Shown: in pieces, positions 6,655-13,989 of the stretch | Layout of the letters: the number at the start of each line of letters is the position of its first letter | How positions within the stretch are numbered: position 1 is the first letter of the stretch | DNA from: Pleurotus ostreatus/Saccharomyces cerevisiae fusant | Taxonomy: Eukaryota > Opisthokonta | DNA length: 13,989 nt | Reading direction: 5' to 3' | Assembly: GCA_024196135.1 (NCBI GenBank) | Contig: JAMQCK010000923.1 | Coordinates: 1 to 13,989, forward strand | Translations under genes and position numbers: made by a program | Notes under the pieces: generated by a model | What the model was told of the DNA's origin: nothing | What the model saw: the letters and a program-made list of their open reading frames with translations, nothing else | The model's database searches: none

Positions 6655-9326
6655 TCACATAGTCATCGCCGCATCCTCCGTGCTCCCCGCCTTCGGGTTG
6701 AACTCGAGGTTGGACGCGATGACGGGCCAGACTGTGGTCACGTCAGCAAGGTAGGCGGGGAGGGAGGCACCCTGTCGTAGACGAGGGTGCCGAAGGCACA
6801 GACAGGTGTGCTAAACCACATCCAACACTCACCTTCCTCGAACCCAGGGTGCCTCCCGTTGCGTATCTGCTGCCAGACTTCGCGCATGCCCTCCGAGGAG
6901 CGCACTTGGGACCAGTTCTCGAGGAAGTACTTGACTTGGAGCTGGATGCAGGGTGTGTGGTCAGTTTAGGGGGGTATAGACTGAGGCGAGATAAAAGAAG
7001 CAGGTGAGATGAAAGAAGCAGGCAAGATAAAAGAAGCAGGCAAGATAGAAGAAGCAGGCAAGATAAAAGAAGCAGAAGGAAGTTGACAAAATAGAGTTCA
7101 CACTCACCTTCCTAATCTCATCGAACGTCGCCGCGAACGGCGAGAACACCTCGTACGCGATGTTCTCCACGCCCAGGCCGCGCATGATGTGCCGACACGC
7201 GCGTTCTCGGAGTTCGTCGAGGCCGAGTCCTGGGTGGGTGGTCAGCTTGAGCTAGGATACACGAGGTGGATGTAGTTTGGGGCGGTGAATGGACTTTGTG
7301 GCAACGATGTATGCCACCGTACCACCCTGCACCCTCAGTCCCTTCTAGACCCGAGAAATGCAATAGGAAGAACGCTGCAATCAGCAGTCACTTATGGCAA
7401 GGCTGGCAATCCCGCGCATCGCGTCTCTGATGCCACGACGCGCCCACGACCAAAACGCGACACAGTGGCAAACGCAACGCGCGGGACCGCCAACCCTTCC
7501 GCAAGCGACCGCAAACGCCGAACTCACTATCCGCCAGCCGATACATCGCCTTCGCCGAGCACGGCGCCGGGCGGTCCGGGTTGTTCGCCTGCCACTCCGC
7601 GATCCACTGCCGCCGCGTCGCCTTGGGGTCGATGGAGGACGAGGAGGAGCTCGAGAGCATGTTCGAGGACATCTGACGGGAGAAGGACTGCGTGTGCGGG
7701 CTGGCGAGCTGGGTACCGGGACTGGTGACGGCGGGCGTCTTGGGGGCGATGATGGGGGAGGCGGCGGTGGTGAAGCTGGAGGAGAGGGGGGCGAAGACGA
7801 TGCTGGCGGAGAGTACGTTTGTCAGGATAAGGTGGGTGAAGGGGAGAAGAGGGTCGAGCGTACCGGTCGGTGTATATCTGGATAGGTGGTCAGTGTGTTT
7901 CTTAGAGTATGACAGGGAGAGCATACCCAATATAACATCGCGAGGTACGTATTGTACGCCACGTCCCTCACCACCACCTTCACCCGCCCGTTATCTACCT
8001 CCTTCGATCCAGCACTGGCGCTCCCTCCCGTCGGCGTAGCCGGCAACGTCGCATTTGACGACGCCGCCATAACCTCCATATCCTGCTCCCCAGACGATGT
8101 CACGCTATGCGATGTCGCGCTGGCCCACTCCGCAACTGGGTCGTCGTCGATGTTATCCTCGTCGTCCGAGTCGTCGAAGTCGATGAGCATGCCCGAGGTC
8201 GAGTCGGACATCTCGCCGGCCCCAGTCATGGACACACCCTCAGCGAAGCCGGAGCTGAACACTGTGTGAAAGATGTGTATCAGTCGATGAGTGGGGTGTA
8301 TTGATATTGAGAAGGTAAGGTGGGCACGCGAAGCGCGGTGTGCTGACTTACTCGATCTAAAGTACTCGACGCGTGATAGCAGCTGCCGCGACGCGTATAT
8401 ATGCCTCGCGGTGGACAAATCCTGTCCTCTCCTCGGTAGAATGAATTCCACATCCGCGTGTGCGGGATTGTCCGATAGCAGCAGGGAGCCGAACGTCTCG
8501 AGCAGACTCTTCGGCACATCAAGGCGGGGGCTCGATGGCACGTCGGGGACGGTGGGGGAGGACTTGATATTGCAGACGATGACGAAGGAGTCCTGGGACT
8601 TGACGACAGAGTTGTTGTAGTAGACGAGCTCCCGTCGGGCGTAGTGGGACCAGCCCCAGTTTGCGACCTTGACGGGCAAGGTGAGTGGAGGTGGTGGAGA
8701 GGGAAATAGCAGCGCACCTTGGAGCAGAACTGGTCCTGCTTAGCCTCCTTGCCAGGAACAATGACGGTCTTGTTGACGCTAGAGAGTATTGAGCGGACCG
8801 AGCCAGCATGCATCACTATGCACGCACGTCCTCAACTCGAACCCAAAAGTGAACGATCCCTCGCGAACCCATCTAATCTCTGGCTAGATTATCTGCTTTG
8901 CATGAAGAACTGATATACGCACTTGCCATCCGCCGCCGCACGTTCCCTCTCTTCTGCCGTCGGCTGCAAAGGCATTCAACACGCGTTCGCGTCGTGTCAT
9001 AGAGCGCGCCACACCTCACACGAGAGGAAGAGACTTATGAAGCCTTGCAACGCGTCCGATCCGCTGGCAGGTACATTGTCCTTCGTGAACGGACTCCCTG
9101 CATTCGGGTACAGCAGGACCTGCCACCGCCCGTCTGGTCCGAATCGCGGAGACTTGGTCGCCTTGGACTTGGCGTCGCCTTTGCTAGTGAACGATGAGTG
9201 GGAGTAGTAAAGTCAGACCTTATTCGATACTAACGACGCGTCAAAGAGAGCCTTGAGGCCTTTCACAGTCCAGCTGAATGTAAGTTGGGTATACTCGGAA
9301 CAGTCGAGTTCACTGCTCGCAGCCAT
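6655..9326 (-). CDS. MATH-BTB domain protein
   Basis: Minus-strand exons are 9326-9235, 9183-9015, 8963-8923, 8872-8828, 8778-8718, 8667-8352, 8261-7927, 7877-7864, 7802-7528, 7229-7108, 6941-6833 and 6731-6655, giving 551 residues. The MATH (TRAF-like) domain covers about 14-167: LTFSWTVKGLKALFDASKG, then RWQVLLYPNAG, SFTFGFELRT and WGWSHYARRELVYYNNSVVK. The BTB domain begins near 192 (ADVEFILP, IYASRQLLSRVEYFRSMFSS). It is interrupted by an acidic/Ser-rich insert (about 250-335) and resumes at VVVRDVAYNTYLAMLYWIYT, with a second Ser-rich insert after 368. A C-terminal helical region contains AMYRLADRLGLDELRERACR and ends soon after WPVIASNLEFNPK. Such proteins usually recruit substrates to Cul3 ubiquitin ligases. 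The start at 9326 sits directly before the MATH domain; an in-frame ATG at 9398 would add 24 residues. Exon 8 is 14 nt, and two introns are long (166 and 298 nt). Partner choice is inference. Confidence 0.93.
6987..7076. repeat. Five-copy 18-bp tandem repeat inside an intron
   Basis: Five contiguous 18-bp units run from 6987 to 7076, close to CAAGATAAAAGAAGCAGG on the plus strand, each differing by no more than a few bases. They lie wholly inside the 166-nt intron (6942-7107) of the MATH-BTB gene, where the coding strand reads as a pyrimidine-rich tract. Removing the repeat would leave about 76 nt, near the normal intron size here, so the repeat explains the intron's length. Four units carry AGATAA or AGATAG, which also fits a GATA-factor site; this may be coincidence. 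Confidence 0.9.
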
Positions 9327-9675
9327 GGGATGATGAACGTAACAGACAAGCAGCCGGTCCGACTCCCGGCTAATTAGCACCTGCCATATCCGTGCCATAT
9401 TCGCCCTCCCATTGTTCTGAGGACAATGACAGTTGTTCAAGCGCTTCTAACTCGTAAATATACCAGTATATTCACATGCATGGATCGTGCGTGCCCGTAA
9501 GAAGTGTGTATGTACAAATCCGTCAAGTGATAATTATACGAAAGCAATCCGGATGCAAGAGGGGTCCGTAAGTGACATGCGTGCACTGTCGCGTCGGTGC
9601 ACGCTCTACGTGCTGGGAGAAACCAAAATGCGAGGAAAGTCTACACGCAAAGGGGGCTGGCAAGCTTAGGATAGC
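9327..9675. other. Spacer between PH-domain gene and MATH-BTB gene
   Basis: Both flanking genes are on the minus strand, so this 349-bp stretch should hold the 3' UTR of the PH-domain gene (right) and the promoter and leader of the MATH-BTB gene (left). An AT-rich imperfect palindrome, AATATACCAGTATATT near 9457-9472, lies about 130 bp upstream of the MATH-BTB start and could serve as a weak TATA element on the minus strand. I see nothing else. Confidence 0.5.
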
Positions 9676-12600
9676 CTAAGGGGTGACAGCCTCCTGCGTA
9701 TTGACGGCAGCCTGCGCGTGGACGACTTCCTGCGTGCTGAGGATGCCCAGCGAAATTACCGAACCATGCGGTGAGAGGAACATCGTGCGCTTGCTCTCCG
9801 TATCGTCCTCCTTCCGCTGCTCCTTCTCAATGCCTTCTTCCTTCTCCTCCTTCTCCTCCCTCGCCTTCGAAGAGTCCGCCTCAGCCTTCTCAGGCTGCGC
9901 ACGGACGCCCATGTGCTTCGATCCGCGCCTCGGCGGCGGCGACAGCGAGATCATCACCGGGTCCTCCTCCTCCACGACCGGCGTCGACGGGTGCGAGTGC
10001 GACGCGAGCGACGCGGTGTACTTGGTGCTGAACGTCGGCGACACGGGCGAGATGGGCGACAGCGGCGCGTACATCTGCAGGAAGCTCGGATCGTTCTGGT
10101 TCTGCACGATCTTTTCCGCGATCGGAGTGGCGGGAGGAGTCGTGCCCAAGCCTGGCGAGCCCAAGCTGGAGAACGTCTGCGTGGAGAAGGGCTGCGTCGT
10201 CATGACCGTCATTGTCAGCGGCCGCCTCTTGCCCACAGGCTTTGACGGTACCTCCGCCTCCTCCGGCGGCGAGGGCAGCGGCGACGAGGGCATCACGGGT
10301 GCACTCAGCATGCGCAAGCGCTGCTTGAACGACCTCGCAGGACCAGGCGCGGACTCGGGCGTAGGTGGGAGAGGCCCATTGGGTGGTGGATGTTGCTGAG
10401 GAGGCAGCGCAGAGTGGTGCTGGAGAGGCGATGATGCAGTGCTCAGGGGACGTCCGCCACTACTGCCCGGCCGCCCACCGCTACTACTGCTTGGTCGCCC
10501 CCCAGCACTCGGCGGCCGCCCGCCGCTGCTCGACGGACGCCGCCTAGTCCATACACGCTGCTCGTCCGGCCTCGGCGGCAGCGTCGTCGCCGGCGGCGGA
10601 TTCGGCGCGCCCAACGACAGGCGGAAAGACCGTCGGGAGAAAGACTTCCTCGACGCATTGTCGGCGAACGACTTGCGCGAGGCAGTATCGGCGTACGACA
10701 CGCACGACGCAGTGTCAGCAAAGGACTTTCTGGAGGCCGCATCCGAGAGCGACGGCGCGCGCGAGTGCAGCGACGTGCGCGAGTCGAACGTCAGGTCCCG
10801 CAAAGAAGGCGGCGCCTCTTGTATCGTATCTATAGGCTCCTGCCCGGGCGGTGGGGGGAGCGCAAACGAGGGTGGGGGTCGGGGCGGGGGCATAGATATA
10901 GACGTGCGGTGGCTCGTCGGGGGTGATGAAGGGGTGTTGTATGGTTGGTTTGCGTTGTGAGATTGGGGCAGGTGCGTGAGCTGCCCTGCGGGCGATTGTG
11001 CGCCCCCGTTTCCGCCAGACAGGGCTGAGCTGATGCTGAACGCGGAGCTGCAGCTCGCGCGCTTTGAGTATGTCGAGTACCCGCGGGACTCGAGCGAGGA
11101 TCGTCCTTGCGACGTGCGACTGGGTGAGCGCTCGATGCCAGCTGCATACGGGTGCGGGTGCAACCGTGAAGACGACGGGCTGCCGAGGTCATGGTGCTCG
11201 TGGTGGTCGCTCGCCTCCCCATGGAAAGTCGGCGCTGCGGGAGGTGGCCCACTCGGCGGCGTCATGCGCTTGGGCAGCGAGCCCTGCGTCGACCACCGCC
11301 GCGAGCTGCGCTTCGTGCTCGGGCTCGAACCTCCGTCGATTGGGCTCACGCCCTCCGACATTGTCGTTGCGAGCGTCGACACGGACCCGACGGACGGCTG
11401 CCGCGGCCGCTGCACGGGGCTGTGGAATGAGAAGCCAGCCGGGAGCGTGCCAGACGTGCTCTGCTCGGATGCGCTGCGGTCGTGCGCGGGCTGAGGCGGA
11501 TTCGTGATGGGCGGGTTAGTCGCGGCGGACCGCTTGCGCGGCGGGGGCTGCAGCTGGATGGCGAACCCGTTACCGCTGCTTGATGACGAGGCGAATGCCG
11601 ACATCGGTCGCTGCGGGGGCTTCGCCGCAGGGGTTGTAGGCGTGCTGGCCGACGACGCTGATGGTCCCGTCCAGATAGCAGACTGCCTCTCGGATATCTT
11701 CCTATCCAAACCGAGCGTCTGGGCAGGAATAGAAGATGTGGGGCTCCCAGATATCGTCGTCGGGCTGCCCGGGATCTCAGAGAGCCGGCTGCGCCTGGCC
11801 AAGGACATGCTGAGGAGGTTGTTGCCCATCACGCCGAAACTGTCTTCCCCACTGCCATCGACCGCCCCGGAGTTCGCTGTCAGCTGCGAGACGCCCGAGT
11901 CGACGGACGGAGATCGCGGCCGGGTGAATAGACCCTTGAGCGTGGATACGGTCGACGGGCTCTTGGTCGGAGACCCTGGTGATGCTGCGGGCTGCGAGTT
12001 CGAGCGCAGCGAGCGTTGCGAGCGGGAGTGCATCGAGGAGTGGGATGAGGTATCGTGCTCGGAGAAGGGTCGGGGTGCGACGCTGAAGGTCTCGGAGAGC
12101 GCGGGCGACCGAGGTTGCGGCGGGTCCGACATTGAAGGGGGTATTGGAGGTCGCGATGCCATATGGGAGCTGACGCGCATCGAGAGCATGACGTCCATGT
12201 CGCCGCGGGGCTCGTTGGCACCGTTCAGAGCAGACTGGGGCAGGCCGGCACGCACAGAGCTATGATATATTAGCGCAAGACGGGAATAAGAAGGCAAAGG
12301 ACGTACCGCTGTGCGAGGATCACACTCTTGATGCCACCAATCCATGTCTGCTTGGTCTCGACGTTGACTGCATGCAGAAGCCACATCGTCTCGGCCTTCG
12401 GCGGCCCTTCCACCTCCTTGCCATTATCCGCTTCGCCGCCAGCATGCTTCCCAGCCACCTTGATGACGTTCTTCCGGCCGCCCACGTCTTCGTCGGCAAC
12501 GAATACAACGCTGTCTTCGTTCACTTCCAACCGTTCTAGTTCTCGCTCTTCGGGTGCTGGCGACCGGAAGACGTGCAAGTAGCTCGGCAGGGGAACCAAT

Positions 12601-13713
12601 GCATGCCGTGAGCGAGGCGTCGGAAGAGGATCGGGTGGCACGGGAGACGTGAGGAGGATGTACCGCGTCTTCCAATGGCGGGACATCGCAAATATGCGAG
12701 AGGAGGAGTGATATTTGGGGAAGGATGCGGAGAGCGCGATGGTGTGGGAGTCGCAAGAAGAGAGCGCTTTGAGTGTTGTGGGGAATGGGGGGACGGTGGA
12801 TACGGGTGCAGGAGGGTTAGAGTAAGAGTGCCTGTGTATGGACACGGGGCGCGTGGATGCTGAGGAGGATAGGCCGTCCCAGAGAGGGGTAGAGTCCCCT
12901 GAGTTGAAGGGCCCAAGGTCTTCGCCGTAGAAATGGCTCGCGTCGCTGCCCATGTCTATGGAGTTGGATAGGTTGGCTTCCTCTTGGAGGAGTTCCGGGC
13001 TGAGACCAATAGACTGCGCCGCTGCCTCGCGCAAGCGGTCGCGTTCCTCGATCTCCTCGTCCGGACGCGGCGCTGAGATCTCCATGACCCCAGGGATGAC
13101 GATGGGCATATTCAGAGGCGGCTGACGCATAGAAGTTTGCCGCCGACGCGAGGAACGTCCGAGCTTGTTGAGAGCGTCCGAGATGATGCTTGCGCGTCGG
13201 TTGGACCCTTCGCTCGTCCTCGGTCGCGGCTCGTACTCGTACGTGATCGACGTGTTGGACGCGATGTACTCCGACGTGGACGCGGCGTCCATGAATGCTG
13301 AATCAGAGTCAGTCAAGGTCGCTGGACGTCGCGGTTGTCACGCACCGAAATGCGTGCCTCCTGTGACGGGACTGCGTTCCCTCTCCTTGCCCTTGTCATG
13401 GTTGCGCGTCAACATGGATGTGCGCCGACTCCTCTTGCCGGACGAGAAGAACTCGGACGGTCGGTTGTCACGAAAGAACGAGCGCTTCGTGCTGCCGTCC
13501 AGACCACTGGCGGCGTGCAGTCGAAGAGGGGAGCTGCCAATATTCGTTGGCGACGTAGGCCGGGAGCTGGTAGCCATCTGCACCGCGGCCTGTCAGCTAT
13601 CCGTCAAGCAGCGCCGAGAGCAGGTCCCCCAAGTTTGAATCCGCGCCGGGAGCTAACATGGGGTCGCGCGGGACGATTCGACTCACCTTGTCGCTGTCGA
13701 CATAGTCCAGCAT
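9676..13713 (-). CDS. PH-domain protein with long Ser/Pro-rich disordered region
   Basis: Exons are 13713-13687 (first coding exon, tentative), 13577-13346, 13297-12307 and 12259-9676. The core model from 13577 is 1,268 residues; the small upstream exon adds nine. A pleckstrin-homology domain lies at about residues 270-410: strand-like SASFPKYH and HWKTRYILLTS, then SYLHVFRS, VVFVADEDV and the terminal helix with invariant Trp in ETKQTWIGGIKSVILAQR. PH domains bind phosphoinositides or small GTPases, so a cortical or membrane-linked signalling scaffold is likely. Before it are basic Ser-rich segments (SSRRRQTS). After it, about 850 residues are Ser/Pro/Thr-rich with many SP/TP sites, a four-copy 9-residue repeat, GGRP repeats, an acidic Lys/Glu-rich stretch near the end and a short hydrophobic SVISLGIL. 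No catalytic domain is visible. I do not recognise the specific orthologue. The start is uncertain between 13713 and 13577. Confidence 0.85.
10445..10545 (-). repeat. GGRP-coding low-complexity repeats
   Basis: Within the PH-domain gene this stretch encodes several SGGRP/AGGRP units separated by Ser-rich spacers (SSSGGRPPSAGGRPSSSSGG). The DNA is correspondingly repetitive, with recurring GGCCGCC-type words. Repeats like this vary in copy number between strains. The reading frame stays open throughout. Confidence 0.75.
10636..10743 (-). repeat. Four tandem 27-bp coding repeats (9-residue unit)
   Basis: Four contiguous 27-bp units (10743-10717, 10716-10690, 10689-10663 and 10662-10636) encode DAASRKSFA, DTASCVSYA, DTASRKSFA and DNASRKSFS. 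The consensus is D-x-A-S-R-K-S-F-A. Three copies keep the basic RKSF core, a context favoured by basophilic protein kinases, while copy 2 has lost it. The units lie in the disordered region of the PH-domain protein and are directly followed by the basic SRRSFRLSLG. Confidence 0.9.
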
Positions 13714-13909
13714 GACTACCGCCGCATACAGGCTGCTGGGCGGGGAGAACGTATAGTAAGTTTGTTGTAGTAAGTGGTAAGGAATGTCGGTAAACTGAAA
13801 AGGGACGGCGGCGCCCGCCACGCGAACCTGCTGATGTTCCGCTAAATTGAAAGACGGCCCCGAGTCCTTCGCAGATCAACTCTTCCGTGTACGCCCATCT
13901 GCTCGCATC
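13714..13909. promoter_or_regulatory. Short divergent promoter
   Basis: About 196 bp separate the proposed start of the PH-domain gene (minus) from the start of the next gene (plus). No TATA box, GATA cluster or ACGCG motif stands out. Transcription leaders for both genes must fit here. If the PH gene starts at 13577 instead, the spacer is 332 bp. Confidence 0.4.
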
Positions 13910-13989
13910 ATGGCCATCGCTGTTGCAGATCGCATATTCGACGTGGATGGGAATTGGGGCACGAGGAGCTTTCGCAAGGCCTCGCTGGC
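13910..13989 (+). CDS. Start of an unidentified plus-strand gene, cut by window edge
   Basis: An ATG at 13910 in a reasonable context (GCATCATGGCC) opens a frame that stays open for 26 codons to the window end, starting MAIAVADRIFDVDGNWGTRS. It is in the right place for a gene divergent from the PH-domain gene. The visible piece matches no family I recognise, and 80 bases are too few to exclude a chance frame. Confidence 0.45.
   Translation, partial: MAIAVADRIFDVDGNWGTRSFRKASL

Noticed and set aside
6655..9326. A linked ubiquitin-ligase cluster with the cullin at the left edge
   Set aside because: The cullin matches Cul1, which uses Skp1/F-box adaptors, while BTB proteins pair with Cul3. 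The genes are more than 6 kb apart with unrelated genes between, so co-localisation is not evidence for a shared complex.
9457..9472. AT-rich imperfect palindrome as a mobile-element end or replication origin
   Set aside because: Arms are only six bases, there is no target-site duplication or transposase, and the position suits a weak TATA element or chance.
9683..10399. Long plus-strand open frame (238 residues) opposite the PH-domain gene
   Set aside because: It is a shadow of the GC-rich, Ser/Pro-rich coding strand. The minus-strand frame extends unbroken far past it and is spliced to a PH domain. The plus-strand product has no recognisable domain.
11504..12265. Plus-strand open frame of 253 residues opposite the PH-domain gene
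   Set aside because: Same reason: antisense of a long biased coding exon, with no family resemblance and no promoter or splice signals that favour it.
1..13989. tRNA, rRNA, CRISPR array, transposon or secondary-metabolite cluster
   Set aside because: I looked on both strands and found no cloverleaf-like element, regular spaced repeat, transposase or biosynthetic core gene.

Overview
The window looks like nuclear DNA of a filamentous basidiomycete, probably an Agaricomycete. It is GC-rich, and its genes are cut by many short GT-AG introns, mostly 47-60 nt, often with CTAAC/CTGAC-like branch sites close to the acceptor. The gene families present (fungal OPT transporter, MATH-BTB protein, long Ser/Pro-rich PH-domain protein) fit this. 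The organism assignment is inference. All exon models were built by hand from reading frame, splice motifs and family resemblance.

Layout, left to right. (1) 1-296, minus: the N-terminal end of a Cdc53/Cul1-type cullin, running off the left edge. (2) 297-545: a short divergent promoter with a cluster of ACGCG motifs, one a full MluI cell-cycle box. (3) 546-1897, plus: a five-exon gene for a 381-residue protein that resembles Sld7-type replication-initiation factors; this function is tentative. (4) 1898-2968: about 1.07 kb without a recognised gene, holding a strand-biased, roughly 25-nt-periodic array of HGATAR (GATA-factor) sites and a TATA box. (5) 2969-6210, plus: a complete 17-exon oligopeptide transporter of the OPT family, 784 residues. 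(6) 6211-6654: a convergent 3' intergenic stretch with a 19-bp tandem duplication. (7) 6655-9326, minus: a 12-exon MATH-BTB protein of 551 residues. (8) 9327-9675: a spacer with no gene seen. (9) 9676-13713, minus: a PH-domain protein of about 1,270 residues, mostly Ser/Pro-rich and disordered. (10) 13714-13989: a divergent promoter and the first 26 codons of a plus-strand gene that leaves the window.

Functional reading. Two of the genes, the cullin and the MATH-BTB protein, belong to families tied to ubiquitin ligases, but they need not share a complex: Cul1 uses Skp1/F-box adaptors, whereas BTB proteins normally pair with Cul3. The ACGCG cluster between the cullin and the Sld7-like gene suggests G1/S control of at least one of them. 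The GATA-site array in front of the OPT transporter suggests nitrogen-catabolite control of peptide uptake. I see no mobile element, tRNA, rRNA, CRISPR array or biosynthetic cluster. The window reads as ordinary core fungal chromosome; the most interesting parts are regulatory and gene-structural.
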